Below, one piece after another: positions 14,701 through 24,032 of a stretch of DNA of 64,000 bases. The stretch is taken from positions 1,798,001-1,862,000 of the forward strand of contig NZ_PZPL01000001.1 of NCBI RefSeq assembly GCF_003044275.1. The letters are read 5' to 3'. A program made the position numbers and the translations under genes. This DNA comes from Rathayibacter caricis DSM 15933 (lineage in GTDB: Bacteria; Actinomycetota; Actinomycetes; Actinomycetales; Microbacteriaceae). The notes under the pieces are model-generated. The model had not been told where the DNA came from. It made no database searches and saw only the letters and a program-made list of their open reading frames with translations. Every line of letters starts with the position of its first letter. Positions within the stretch are counted from its first letter, which is position 1.

Positions 14701-17700
14701 ATGGAGCAGTCGGAGTCCCCAGCCGTACCCGGGAACGACCCCGAGCCGATGATCGCGCGCGTCGAGACGCTGGCGCGGCGCTGGCTCGAGCGCAGCCGCG
14801 CCTTCGAGCCCGACCCGGCCGCGCAGCGGCTCGCCGGTGTTCTGCAGGACCCCGACGGCCTCGACTTCACCGTCGGCTTCGTCGACGGCGTCGCACGACC
14901 GGAGGACGTCTCGGTCGCCGCGGAGAACCTGTCGGCGCTCACCTCCAGGACCCCCGCGTTCCTCCCCTCCTGGCTGCGCGCGGCCGTCGCCACCGGAGGA
15001 GCGGTCGGACCGGTGCTCCCGTGGGTCGTCGTACCGGCGGCGCGGCGCGTGCTGCGGCAGCTCGTCGCGCACCTGGTCGTCGACGCCTCCGACGCCCGGC
15101 TCGGCGCGTCGATCGCGAAGCTGCGCGAGGGCGGCGACCGGCTGAACCTGAACCTCCTCGGCGAGGCGGTGCTCGGCGAGCGCGAGGCGCTGCGGAGACT
15201 CGAGGGCACCCGGAGGCTCCTCGAGCGCGACGACGTCGACTACGTCAGCATCAAGGTCTCGAGCATCGCGAGCCAGCTGTCGATGTGGGCGTTCGAGGAC
15301 GCCGTCGAGCGGGTCGTCGAGCGGCTCACCCCGCTGTACGAGGCCGCGGCGATGAGCCCGACCCCCACCTTCATCAACCTCGACATGGAGGAGTACCGCG
15401 ACCTCGACCTGACGGTCGCCGTCTTCCAGCGCCTGCTCGACCACCCGAACCTCCTCGAGCTCGAGGCCGGCATCGTGCTCCAGGCCTACCTCCCGGACGC
15501 CCTCGGCGTGCTGCAGCGGCTCACCTCCTGGGCCGCCGCCCGGCGGGCCCGGGGCGGAGCGCCGATCAAGGTGCGCGTCGTGAAGGGCGCCAACCTGCCG
15601 ATGGAGAGGGTCGACGCGGCGATCCACGACTGGCCGCTCGCCACGGTCGGCAGCAAGGCCGAGGCCGACACGAACTACAAGCGCGTGCTGGAGTGGGCGC
15701 TCGACCCCGAGCGCACCGACGCGGTGCGGATCGGAGTGGCGGGGCACAACCTCTTCGACGTCGCGTTCGCCTGGCTCCTCGCGAACGACCGCGGAGTGGT
15801 CGACGCGGTCGACATCGAGATGCTGCTGGGCATGGCGACGGGCCAGGCGCGGGCGATCCGCGAGGACGTCGGGCGCCTGCTGCTCTACACGCCCGTCGTC
15901 CACCCGGGCGAGTTCGATGTCGCGATCTCGTACCTCATCCGGCGCCTGGAGGAGAACTCGAGCCCCGACAACTTCCTCTCGGCGGTGTTCGAGCTCGAGG
16001 ACGAGACCGTGTTCCAGCGCGAGCTCGAGCGCTTCCGCGTCTCGCTCGAGGCGCTCGACGACCGCGTGCCGCGTCCGAACCGCACGCAGGACCGGCTGCG
16101 GGAGTGGTCCTCCGGTTCGGGACTGCGCCTCGTGCAGGAGCACGCGGGCGCGGGCGAGCACGCGCTGGACCCGGCGGCGGAGGGGCTGACCCAGGCCGTG
16201 CTCGGGCTCAGCCGAGGATCGAGTGCCTCCGCGGCGACCGCCGGCTTCCGCAACGAACCCGACACGGATCCGTCCCTGCCCGGCAACCGCCGTTGGGCCC
16301 GCCTGATCACCGACCGGATCGCCGCCTCGACCATCGGCACCGCGACCGCCGATGCCGCGCGGATCACCTCGCCCGAGGCGTTGCAGGAGCGCCTGCGCGC
16401 GGTCGGCCGCCGCGCCGAGCGCTGGGGCGAGCGCCTGGGCTACGACCGCGCCGCGATCCTGGACCGCGCAGGGCTCGCGATCGCCGCCAACCGCGACCGC
16501 CTGCTCGAGGTCATGGCCTCCGAGACGGGCAAGACCCTCGCCGAGGGCGATCCCGAGGTCTCGGAGGCGATCGACTTCGCGCACTACTACGCGACCCGGG
16601 CGCGCGAGCTCGACGCGATCACCGGCGCGACCTTCGTTCCCGCCCGGGTCACCGTCGTCGCCCCGCCGTGGAACTTCCCGGTGGCGATCCCGGCGGGCTC
16701 GGTGCTCGCGGCGCTCGCCGCGGGGTCCGGAGTCGTGCTGAAGCCCGCCCCACAGGCCCGCCGCTCGGCTGCCGTCCTGGTCGAGGCGCTCTGGGACGCC
16801 GGGGTCCCGCAGGACCTGCTCGCCCTCGTCGACCTCGACGAGGAGTCCCTGGGCCGTGCCCTCATCACCGATCCGCTGGTCGACCGCGTGATCCTCACCG
16901 GCTCCTACGACACCGCGAAGCTCTTCCGCTCCTGGCGCCCGGACCTGCCGCTGGTCGCCGAGACGAGCGGGAAGAACGCGATCGTCGTCACTCCGCACGC
17001 CGACTACGACCTCGCGGTGGCCGACATCGTGAAGAGCGCCTTCGGCCACGCGGGCCAGAAGTGCTCGGCCGCCTCGCTGGTGATCCTCGTGGGCTCGGTC
17101 GCCCGCTCGAAGCGGTTCCGCGCGCAGCTCGTCGACGCGGTCACGTCGCTCCGCGTCGGGTACCCCGACGACCCCGCGGCGGCGATGGGCCCGCTGATCG
17201 AGGCGCCGACCGGGAAGCTCGCCCACGCGCTCACCACCCTCGGCGGCGGGGAGTCCTGGCTCGTCGAGCCGAGGCGCCTGGACGGCACGGGCCGGCTCTG
17301 GTCGCCGGGCGTGCGCGAGGGAGTGGGCGAGAACAGCTACTTCCACCTGACCGAGTTCTTCGGACCGGTGCTCGGGATCATGCACGCGATGACGCTCGAG
17401 GACGCGATCCGGATGCAGAACGCGACCGACTACGGGCTGACCGCCGGGCTGCACTCCCTGCACTCCGACGAGCTCGCCCTCTGGCTCGACTCGGTCGAGG
17501 CGGGCAACCTGTACGTCAACCGCGGCGTCACCGGCGCGATCGTGCGCAGACAGCCCTTCGGCGGCTGGAAGCGCTCGTCGGTCGGCGGCGGCTCGAAGGC
17601 GGGCGGCCCGAACCACCTGATCGGCCTCGGGTCGTGGAAGCCCTCGCCCGCCCGCCCGTCCTCGACGCTGCACCTGCGCGGACTGGACGACCGGGCCCGC

Positions 17701-18489
17701 CAGTTCATCGAGGCCGCGCAGTCGTCGCTGCAGTACGAGCAGTTCGACCTGCTGCGCCGCTCCGCGCTCTCGGACCAGCTGGCCTGGTCGACGGAGTTCG
17801 GAGTGGTGACGGACGTCTCGAAGATCGGCGTGGAGCGGAACCTGTTCCGCTACCTGCGGGTGCCGATCGCGCTGCGCCTGGCCGACGGCGGGGACCTGGG
17901 GGAGCTCCTCCGGGTGGTGGCCGCGGGCCTGCTGACGCGATCGCGGATGGACATCTCGACGTCGATCCCGCTGCCACCGCGCGTGCTCGAGATGCTCGGC
18001 GGCGACGAGCTGGCCGAGATGGCCGGACTGGTGCCGAAGGTGGTCGTGGAGTCCGACGCGCAGTGGCTGGCGCGCGCGGCGGCCGGGCGCATCACGGCGT
18101 CGCGCATCCGCATCGTCGGCGACATCGTGTCGGACCGGGTCGACGCCTTCGCCGGTCCGCAGGGCCGGACCGGGCCCTCGCTCGGGCCGGACACGGCGGC
18201 GACCGTCGACGCGCGCAACGCCACCCGCTCCTTCACCGACGTGGTCACGGGCATGACGCGCGGCAGCACCGGCAAGCCGATCCCGCTGCAGCGGGCCGAC
18301 GGGTCGAGGATCCCGCTCGCCTCGGCGCTCGCCGAGGCCCTCGGCGGCGCTCCGGACGTCGCGATCTTCGCGAACCCCGTCACCCCCTCGGGCCGGGTGG
18401 AGCTGCTGCCGTTCCTCCGCGAGCAGTCGATCTCGATCACGAACCATCGTTTCGGGAATCCGATCGCACTGTCCGACGACGTGATCTGA
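14701..18489 (+). CDS. putA: Bifunctional proline dehydrogenase / L-glutamate-gamma-semialdehyde dehydrogenase
   Basis: This 1262-residue protein oxidises proline to glutamate in two steps. The N-terminal FAD-dependent proline dehydrogenase barrel (to about residue 420) shows VDYVSIKVSS, NLDMEEYRDLDLT, KVRVVKGANLPME and GHNLFDVAFAWLL. The aldehyde dehydrogenase part (about 520-980) has PPWNFPVAIPAGS, AETSGKNA with Glu754 and GQKCSAASLV with catalytic Cys788. A further region of about 260 residues follows, as in long PutA proteins. There is no N-terminal ribbon-helix-helix, so the protein should not repress its own gene; the MarR gene just downstream is a candidate regulator. The mRNA is probably leaderless (TAGCCT six bases before ATG). 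Confidence 0.96.
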   Translation: MEQSESPAVPGNDPEPMIARVETLARRWLERSRAFEPDPAAQRLAGVLQDPDGLDFTVGFVDGVARPEDVSVAAENLSALTSRTPAFLPSWLRAAVATGGAVGPVLPWVVVPAARRVLRQLVAHLVVDASDARLGASIAKLREGGDRLNLNLLGEAVLGEREALRRLEGTRRLLERDDVDYVSIKVSSIASQLSMWAFEDAVERVVERLTPLYEAAAMSPTPTFINLDMEEYRDLDLTVAVFQRLLDHPNLLELEAGIVLQAYLPDALGVLQRLTSWAAARRARGGAPIKVRVVKGANLPMERVDAAIHDWPLATVGSKAEADTNYKRVLEWALDPERTDAVRIGVAGHNLFDVAFAWLLANDRGVVDAVDIEMLLGMATGQARAIREDVGRLLLYTPVVHPGEFDVAISYLIRRLEENSSPDNFLSAVFELEDETVFQRELERFRVSLEALDDRVPRPNRTQDRLREWSSGSGLRLVQEHAGAGEHALDPAAEGLTQAVLGLSRGSSASAATAGFRNEPDTDPSLPGNRRWARLITDRIAASTIGTATADAARITSPEALQERLRAVGRRAERWGERLGYDRAAILDRAGLAIAANRDRLLEVMASETGKTLAEGDPEVSEAIDFAHYYATRARELDAITGATFVPARVTVVAPPWNFPVAIPAGSVLAALAAGSGVVLKPAPQARRSAAVLVEALWDAGVPQDLLALVDLDEESLGRALITDPLVDRVILTGSYDTAKLFRSWRPDLPLVAETSGKNAIVVTPHADYDLAVADIVKSAFGHAGQKCSAASLVILVGSVARSKRFRAQLVDAVTSLRVGYPDDPAAAMGPLIEAPTGKLAHALTTLGGGESWLVEPRRLDGTGRLWSPGVREGVGENSYFHLTEFFGPVLGIMHAMTLEDAIRMQNATDYGLTAGLHSLHSDELALWLDSVEAGNLYVNRGVTGAIVRRQPFGGWKRSSVGGGSKAGGPNHLIGLGSWKPSPARPSSTLHLRGLDDRARQFIEAAQSSLQYEQFDLLRRSALSDQLAWSTEFGVVTDVSKIGVERNLFRYLRVPIALRLADGGDLGELLRVVAAGLLTRSRMDISTSIPLPPRVLEMLGGDELAEMAGLVPKVVVESDAQWLARAAAGRITASRIRIVGDIVSDRVDAFAGPQGRTGPSLGPDTAATVDARNATRSFTDVVTGMTRGSTGKPIPLQRADGSRIPLASALAEALGGAPDVAIFANPVTPSGRVELLPFLREQSISITNHRFGNPIALSDDVI

Positions 18490-18509
18490 CGCCGGGACGA
18501 GGCAAAAGG

Positions 18510-18536
18510 TTGTCGCTTCAACGAATCGTGTAGAGT
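18510..18536 (+). promoter_or_regulatory. Promoter of the MarR gene (leaderless)
   Basis: TTGTCG (18510-18515) and TAGAGT (18531-18536) are separated by 15 bases. TAGAGT ends seven bases before ATG 18544, so transcription should begin at the start codon. CTTCAAC between the boxes could be a half-site for autoregulation. Confidence 0.5.
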
Positions 18537-18543
18537 GGATGTC

Positions 18544-19092
18544 ATGTCCTCGACCCCGCCCGAGCCCCGCTGGCTCACCTCCGAGCAGCTGGGCGCGTGG
18601 ATCCGCTTCATCGCCGTCGTCGAGCTGCTCCCGGGTGCGCTCGACCAGCAGCTCCAGCGCGAGGCGGGCCTGACCCACTTCGAGTACATGACCCTCGCGA
18701 TGCTCTCGGACGCCCCCGACCGGACCCTGCGCATGACGACCCTCGCGACCCGCACCAACGCCACGCTGCCGCGTCTCTCGCACGTCGTCACGCGGCTCGT
18801 GTCCCGGGGCTACCTCGAGCGGCGCCCCTGCCCGACCGACGGCCGGGCGACGAACGCCGTGCTCACCGAGCAGGGTCTGGCGAAGCTCGTCGAGACCGCG
18901 CCCGGACACGTGGCGACGGTGCTCGCCGATGTCATCGACCCGCTCGACTCCGAGCAGATCCCGCAGCTCGCCGACATCATGGCGCGGATGCTCACCCGGC
19001 TCGATCCCGACGGGCGGATGACCGTCGACGCCGTCCGCACCGCACTCGGCCCGGCCCTCGACCGGGAGCAGGCGGACCGGGCGCAGGACTGA
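18544..19092 (+). CDS. MarR family transcriptional regulator
   Basis: This 182-residue winged-helix repressor begins at ATG 18544, chosen over the in-frame GTG 18535 because a -10 box ends seven bases before it. The MarR core is visible: LTHFEYMTLAMLSDAPDRTL, then the recognition helix region TRTNATLPRLSHVVTRLVSR, and the wing GYLERRPCPTDGRATNAVLT. It lies 54 bases after putA on the same strand but has its own promoter. Control of putA or of itself is possible but not shown. Confidence 0.9.
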   Translation: MSSTPPEPRWLTSEQLGAWIRFIAVVELLPGALDQQLQREAGLTHFEYMTLAMLSDAPDRTLRMTTLATRTNATLPRLSHVVTRLVSRGYLERRPCPTDGRATNAVLTEQGLAKLVETAPGHVATVLADVIDPLDSEQIPQLADIMARMLTRLDPDGRMTVDAVRTALGPALDREQADRAQD

Positions 19093-19142
19093 GCCCCGAC
19101 GCACCTCTGGCCCGTCGTCGAGGGCTCTGCCATCCTCTGGCC

Positions 19143-19595
19143 ATGCGCTTCTCGACGACGATGCACCAGGTCGGCCGCAACACCGGCATCGAGGTCCCGC
19201 CCGAGGTCATCGCGGCCCTGGGCGGAGGCGGACGGCCGGCGGTCCGCGTCTTCGTGAACGGGTTCGAGTACCGCAGCACGGTGGGAGTGATGGGCGGCAG
19301 GGCGCTCGTGCCCTTCTCGGCCGACAAGCGCGCCGCCACGGGGATCGCGGGCGGCGACGCGCTCGAGGTCGAGATCGAGCTCGACACCGCTCCGCGCGAG
19401 GTGGTGGTGCCCGAGGACCTCGCGCGAGCGCTGGAGGCCGCCGGGCTGACCGAGCGCTTCGCAGCGCTGTCCCCGAGCGCCCGCAAGGCGCACGTCGTCG
19501 CGGTCGAGGGCGCGAAGGCCGAGGCGACCCGCGCCCGGCGCCTCGCGGGCGTCCTCGAGAAGCTCGGAGTCCCCCTCCCTCCTCCTCAGGGATGA
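19143..19595 (+). CDS. DUF1905 / YdeI-OmpD-associated domain protein
   Basis: This 150-residue protein has an N-terminal DUF1905 beta barrel (FSTTMHQVGRNTGIEVPPEV, then VNGFEYRSTVGVMGGRALVP and IAGGDALEVEIELD) and a C-terminal helical YdeI/OmpD-associated segment (FAALSPSARKAHVVAVEGAK, then ATRARRLAGVLEKL). The biochemical role is unknown in the family. CATCCT lies six bases before ATG 19143, so it is probably read from its own leaderless promoter rather than from the MarR transcript. Confidence 0.85.
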   Translation: MRFSTTMHQVGRNTGIEVPPEVIAALGGGGRPAVRVFVNGFEYRSTVGVMGGRALVPFSADKRAATGIAGGDALEVEIELDTAPREVVVPEDLARALEAAGLTERFAALSPSARKAHVVAVEGAKAEATRARRLAGVLEKLGVPLPPPQG

Positions 19596-19712
19596 CTCCG
19601 CACCGCCGGATGTCGCGTCACGGCACCGGCGTCCCGCGCCCTGGGTAAGGTTCACCTCGGTGCCCCACGGGGGGAGCGCCGAGTGCGCTGTCGCGCGGAG
19701 CCGGGGGACGAG

Positions 19713-20750
19713 ATGAGTGCGGTTCGACGTTGGGTGTTCCCGATCGTGTGGATGGTGATCATCGGAGCGGCGAGCGTCGCGCTCGTGAAGATCGCCTTCT
19801 TCCCGGACACCTCGGCCGAGGCCGATCCGACGGTCCCGACCGGCGAGCTGACGGAGCCCGTCGTGGCGGTCGCGCGCGGCACGATCACCAACGACCTGGA
19901 GCTCCAGGGCACCGTCGCCGCCGACCCGGCCGTGCCGCTCAAGGCGACCGCCGTCGGCACCGTCGACGACGTGTACATCCAGCAGGGGGCGACCGTCGCG
20001 AAGGGCGACCTCGTCTACGACATCCGTGTCGAGACCGTGCGCGAGCCGGTCGAGACCACGGCCGCCGACGGCACCGTCAGCGTCTCGCAGCCCCCGCCGG
20101 CGGTCCGCTTCGAGCGGGTCTACGCCGAGGCGGCGGGCGTGCTCAGCGCGCTCGGCGTCATCCACGACCAGGCCGTGACGGTCGGCGAGGTGACCGGCCA
20201 GGTCGCGCCGCCCAGCTACTCCGTCACCGGCACCATCGACGCCCAGCAGCTCTACCGGATCCAGGACCGGCCGACGGAGGCGCAGGTCGCGATCACCGGC
20301 GGTCCCGCCGCGTTCGCCTGCACGGGGCTCACGATCACCACTCCGCTCGCCGGCGAAGGCACCGAGGGTGCGGCAACCGGCGAGGGCGGAACCACGGGCT
20401 CCGGGACGAGCTTCCGCTGCCAGGTGCCCGCCGAGGTCACCGTGTTCCCGGGCCTCGCGGCCTCGGTCACGCTCGCGGGCGGCCTCGCCGAGAACGTGCT
20501 GGTCGTGCCGACCACGGCGGTCGAGGGCACCGCCGAGTCCGGAGTCGTCTTCCGCCTGGCCGAGGACGGCTCGACCGAGGAGATCCCCGTGACCCTCGGC
20601 CTCACCGACGGCGTGAACGTCGAGATCACCGGCGGCGTGGACGAGGGCGTGGAGCTGCTGCAGTTCGTGCCCGGTGCCGCCGCCGTCGACCCCGGCCTCG
20701 AGTCGGGCGAGTGCGTCGCCAACCCCGACGGCTCGGTGTTCTGCCCGTGA
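19713..20750 (+). CDS. HlyD/MacA-like adaptor of an ABC system
   Basis: This 345-residue protein has one N-terminal membrane helix (about 7-27) and an extracytoplasmic part resembling membrane-fusion adaptors: a lipoyl-like half (GTITNDLELQGTVAADPAVP then ATVAKGDLVYDIRV), a central domain and a beta-barrel domain (VLVVPTTAVEGTAESGVVF). ATG 19713 follows GGGGACGAG. Its stop overlaps the GTG of the ATPase gene (20747-20750), and the permease and lipoprotein genes follow, which makes this an adaptor-ATPase-permease system of the MacAB type. In a one-membrane bacterium it would act at the outer face of the membrane. The substrate is unknown. Confidence 0.8.
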   Translation: MSAVRRWVFPIVWMVIIGAASVALVKIAFFPDTSAEADPTVPTGELTEPVVAVARGTITNDLELQGTVAADPAVPLKATAVGTVDDVYIQQGATVAKGDLVYDIRVETVREPVETTAADGTVSVSQPPPAVRFERVYAEAAGVLSALGVIHDQAVTVGEVTGQVAPPSYSVTGTIDAQQLYRIQDRPTEAQVAITGGPAAFACTGLTITTPLAGEGTEGAATGEGGTTGSGTSFRCQVPAEVTVFPGLAASVTLAGGLAENVLVVPTTAVEGTAESGVVFRLAEDGSTEEIPVTLGLTDGVNVEITGGVDEGVELLQFVPGAAAVDPGLESGECVANPDGSVFCP

Positions 20751-21535
20751 CGGTCCTCCGGCTCGAGGGGATCCGGAAGGTCGTGCCCCTGCCCGACGCG
20801 GAGCCGCTCACGATCCTCGACGGGGTGGACCTCGAGGTCGGCGAGGGCGATCACGTCTCGGTCGTCGGCCGGAGCGGCTCCGGCAAGTCGACGCTCCTGA
20901 ACATCCTCGGACTCATCGACGAGCCCACCGACGGCCGGATGCTCCTCGAGGGAGTGCCGACCGAGACCCTGTCGGCGCGGGCGCGCGCCCGGATCCGCGG
21001 CGGCAGCATCGGCTTCATCTTCCAGCAGTTCAACCTGCTCGACGGCCGCACGGCCCGCGAGAACGTGATGACGCCGCTGCTGTACGCGACCGGGCGCGAG
21101 TTCTGGCGCCGCCGCGACCTCGCCGCCGAGATGCTCGAGCGCGTGGGTCTCGGCCACCGGGTCGACTCGATGCCCGGCCGCATGTCGGGCGGCGAGCAGC
21201 AGCGCATCGCCATCGCCCGCGCCCTCGTGCGCCGACCCCGGCTGATCCTCGCCGACGAGCCGACCGGCGCACTCGACACCGACACGGGGGAGACCGTGAT
21301 GAGCCTGCTCGACGAGATCGCCCGCGAGTCCGGCTCCGCACTGGTGACCATCACGCACGACCCGGCGATCGCCGCCCGGGCGGAGCGGCACTACCGGCTC
21401 GATCATGGTCGTCTCGGCACGGCGTCCTCGGCCGGCACTCTGCACGAGCGCGTGCCCGCGCATGCGGCGACCGTCGCTCCGGCCGTCCTCGGTCCCGCAG
21501 TCGATCCCGCCGCCGACTCCGAGGGTGTGCTCTGA
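20747..21535 (+). CDS. MacB/LolD-type ABC transporter ATP-binding protein
   Basis: This 262-residue ATPase has all nucleotide-binding motifs: Walker [11 protein letters not shown]-loop [11 protein letters not shown], signature [15 protein letters not shown], Walker [13 protein letters not shown] and switch His in ITHDP. The sequence around them is typical of the LolD/MacB group that pairs with FtsX-type permeases. It starts with GTG 20747 inside the adaptor's stop codon and ends at a TGATG overlap with the permease gene, so the operon is tightly coupled. The C-terminal 40 residues are alanine/valine-rich and variable. Confidence 0.93.
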   Translation: MTVLRLEGIRKVVPLPDAEPLTILDGVDLEVGEGDHVSVVGRSGSGKSTLLNILGLIDEPTDGRMLLEGVPTETLSARARARIRGGSIGFIFQQFNLLDGRTARENVMTPLLYATGREFWRRRDLAAEMLERVGLGHRVDSMPGRMSGGEQQRIAIARALVRRPRLILADEPTGALDTDTGETVMSLLDEIARESGSALVTITHDPAIAARAERHYRLDHGRLGTASSAGTLHERVPAHAATVAPAVLGPAVDPAADSEGVL

Positions 21536-22773
21536 TGCGCGGCCTGATCGGCGTCGCGGGCGCGATCGTCGAGGCCTGGACCGAGCTGCGGATCCACCGC
21601 GGCCGGGTCCTGCTCTCGCTGATCGGAGTGGCGGTGGCGGTGGCCGCGCTCACCGGAGTCGTCGCGGCGGGCGGCATCGCCCGGCAGGCGAACGTCGAGC
21701 AGATGGAGCGCTCGAGCGGCCGCCCGGCCAGCCTGTACGTGAGCGCCTACGCCACGGGGCCGGAGGGCGTCGTCGACGCGGAGGTCCTGGACACGGCGTG
21801 GGAGAAGGTGCTCGAGCGCTACGGCATCACCTACGCGAGCCGCACCACCTTCGGCTCCACGCGCGTGCAGTTCTCCGACGGCGCCGTCGACGTCTCGGTG
21901 ACCGCGGTCGACCAGCCGTACGCGGAGATGCACCGCCTCGAGATGGAGGAGGGCGCGTGGTTCACCGAGCGCGACGAGCGCCGGTTCGCGCCCGCCGTGG
22001 TCGTGAGCGAGATCATGTGGGACAGGCTCGGTCGACCGGATCTCGCTACGCACCCGACGGTCGCCCTGCTGGGCTCCGAGGGCGACACCACGGCGGTCGT
22101 GGTGGGCGTCACTCCGGTGAGCCAGTGGGACACCGAGCCCACGATGATGATGCTCGCCGACTCGTACGCGGGGATCGCCGAGCAGACGCCGGCCGACGAC
22201 CAGTTCGGCGGGGGAGCGACGCCCAGCTACGAGATGTGGGTGCCGCTCGACATCGCGGACGATCTCGCCCAGGCGGTGCAGCGCGACATCGCCGCGGCGC
22301 TCGGCCCCGGCGTCGACGCCGATGTGAGCCGCCAGGACTACCTCGCCTACGACAGCGATCCGTTCGCCGTGCTCACCTGGGTGATCGGAGGCGTCGCCGG
22401 ACTCGTCCTGGCGCTCGGTGCGCTGGGGCTGCTCAACATCGCCCTCGTGACCGTGCGGCAGCGCATCCGCGAGATCGGTATCCGGCGCAGCTTCGGCGCC
22501 TCCTCGGGCCGCATCTTCTTCTCGATCATGATGGAGAGCGTGGTCGCGACGGTCGTCGCCGGCGTCGTCGGAGTCGCGATCGCCGTGATCCTGGTCACCA
22601 ACCCGATCACCGTCGACTGGGTCCAGCAGAACGGCATCGAGGACATCCCGCCGTTCCCGGCGGAGGCGGCGCTGCTCGGTCTCGGTGCGGCGACCCTCGT
22701 CGGCGCGCTGGCCGGTCTCGTGCCCGCGATCGTGGCCGTCCGGGTCAAGGTCATCGACGCGATCCGGTACTGA
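21535..22773 (+). CDS. FtsX/MacB-type ABC transporter permease
   Basis: This 412-residue membrane protein starts at ATG 21535, overlapping the ATPase stop. It has the MacB layout: one N-terminal helix (RVLLSLIGVAVAVAALTGVV), a large extracytoplasmic domain (about 60-270), then three C-terminal helices in the FtsX domain (VIGGVAGLVLALGALGLLNI, SIMMESVVATVVAGVVGVAI and a last helix near 385-405) with the typical VRQRIREIGIRRSFGAS loop. It works with the preceding ATPase as a mechanotransmission-type ABC complex; cargo is unknown. Confidence 0.9.
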   Translation: MRGLIGVAGAIVEAWTELRIHRGRVLLSLIGVAVAVAALTGVVAAGGIARQANVEQMERSSGRPASLYVSAYATGPEGVVDAEVLDTAWEKVLERYGITYASRTTFGSTRVQFSDGAVDVSVTAVDQPYAEMHRLEMEEGAWFTERDERRFAPAVVVSEIMWDRLGRPDLATHPTVALLGSEGDTTAVVVGVTPVSQWDTEPTMMMLADSYAGIAEQTPADDQFGGGATPSYEMWVPLDIADDLAQAVQRDIAAALGPGVDADVSRQDYLAYDSDPFAVLTWVIGGVAGLVLALGALGLLNIALVTVRQRIREIGIRRSFGASSGRIFFSIMMESVVATVVAGVVGVAIAVILVTNPITVDWVQQNGIEDIPPFPAEAALLGLGAATLVGALAGLVPAIVAVRVKVIDAIRY

Positions 22774-22774
22774 C

Positions 22775-24016
22775 GTGCGCAGGAGTGGGCGGCGCGCGGC
22801 GGCGGGACTGCTCGCGACGCTGGTCCTCGCCCTCGTCGGCTGCACGGCACCGCCCGACGGCTCCGAGGTGGCGCTCGAGCGACTGGCGGACCGCCTCCGC
22901 GCGCTACCGGGGGTGGCGGCGGTCGAGACATCGCTGACGGAGGCCGATCCGAAGGACCGACCGGACGAGTGGATCGCCGGCCTCGACATCGAGGCGACCG
23001 AGAGCGGTCTCGGGATCGCTGCGGAGGTCCGGCGCGAGGTCTCCGCCGGAGTGCCGGAGGTCGCCCTGCAGGTCGGTCTCCGGATCCCGGAGGGCACCCA
23101 TGGCGCGGCTGTGTCCCTCGATCCCCGACTTGAGGACGACGTCGACATGGCGGGCCTGCTGCGCGGGCAGTCGTTCGCCGCGGGAGTCGACCTCCTCCCG
23201 TGGTGGCGCTCCGTCGCGCTGGCCGACGGAGCGGCGTTTGCCGACGCCGTGCCCGCGCTCCGCGCCCTCGCACCGACCGCCGACCTCGCGCTGGTGCGAG
23301 GCACGACGTCCGTCGGGGTGGACGGATCCTCGCCCGGGGCGGCCCTCCTCTCGCGGATCGACGCCTTCGCGGCCGACCCCCGGGTCGAGAGGCTCACCTC
23401 GACGACCTCGATCGAGAGGGCCCGCGGCTCGATCCGGCTGACCGCTGCCGACTTCGACGAGGTGGCCGGGATCCTCGCTGCGACGGCGGACGAGGCCGCG
23501 GAGGCGGGACTGCGCCCCCGGACGTCGTTCAGCGTCACGGCGCCCGACTACTCCGAGGAGCGGAGCGGCTGGCTCGGATTGCCGCTCGGATCGCCGGAGC
23601 CGGACGACCTCGCGCTGGGCGATCCCCCCGCCCCCGTGATCGATCCGGCGGAGGCCGCGGCGGCGCTCGCCGAGGGGGAGTCGGGCGTGCGCGCGTTCCT
23701 CGAGGCCGCCATCGCCGCTTCCGGAGTTCCGGCGGAGGTGACCACGGTCGTCGCGCCCTGCTCGGACGCGTCGGCGTCTCGGGCGGAGGGCCACGTCGTG
23801 ATCCCGGTCTTCACCGTGCTCGACAGCGCACAGGAGCCCTTCGATGCGGTGGTCGCGGGCTGGGCGGCCGAGGGGTTCGAGCGGACGGACCGCGCCTCGG
23901 GCCGCGACTTCTGGACCACCTCCGCGGAGCGGGACGACCGCGTCGCCTCGGCGAGCATCCGCGGCACCCAGGAGGGGCTGAGCCTCACGGCGACCGCGGA
24001 GTGCGTACCGCAGTGA
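22775..24016 (+). CDS. Putative lipoprotein linked to the MacB-like system
   Basis: This 413-residue protein begins at GTG 22775, one base after the permease stop. It has a lipoprotein signal (hydrophobic stretch ending LVGC, acylated Cys23) and should be anchored on the outer face of the membrane. The mature part looks like repeated alpha/beta modules, with ALRALAPTADLALV and LTAADFDEVAGILAATADEA among its helices, and no domain I recognise. Close coupling suggests that it is a partner or substrate-binding part of the ABC system. It converges with the LacI gene, 16 bases away. Confidence 0.75.
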   Translation: MRRSGRRAAAGLLATLVLALVGCTAPPDGSEVALERLADRLRALPGVAAVETSLTEADPKDRPDEWIAGLDIEATESGLGIAAEVRREVSAGVPEVALQVGLRIPEGTHGAAVSLDPRLEDDVDMAGLLRGQSFAAGVDLLPWWRSVALADGAAFADAVPALRALAPTADLALVRGTTSVGVDGSSPGAALLSRIDAFAADPRVERLTSTTSIERARGSIRLTAADFDEVAGILAATADEAAEAGLRPRTSFSVTAPDYSEERSGWLGLPLGSPEPDDLALGDPPAPVIDPAEAAAALAEGESGVRAFLEAAIAASGVPAEVTTVVAPCSDASASRAEGHVVIPVFTVLDSAQEPFDAVVAGWAAEGFERTDRASGRDFWTTSAERDDRVASASIRGTQEGLSLTATAECVPQ

Positions 24017-24032
24017 CGCGGACCGCCGCCGG

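Noticed and set aside
11373..15209. A 1278-residue minus-strand frame
   Set aside because: It runs across several real genes on both strands and is Arg/Pro-rich without motifs.
14560..19104. A 1514-residue frame opposite putA
   Set aside because: It is a GC-driven antisense shadow: Arg/Asp/Glu/His/Gly-rich with no domain, while putA on the other strand is complete.
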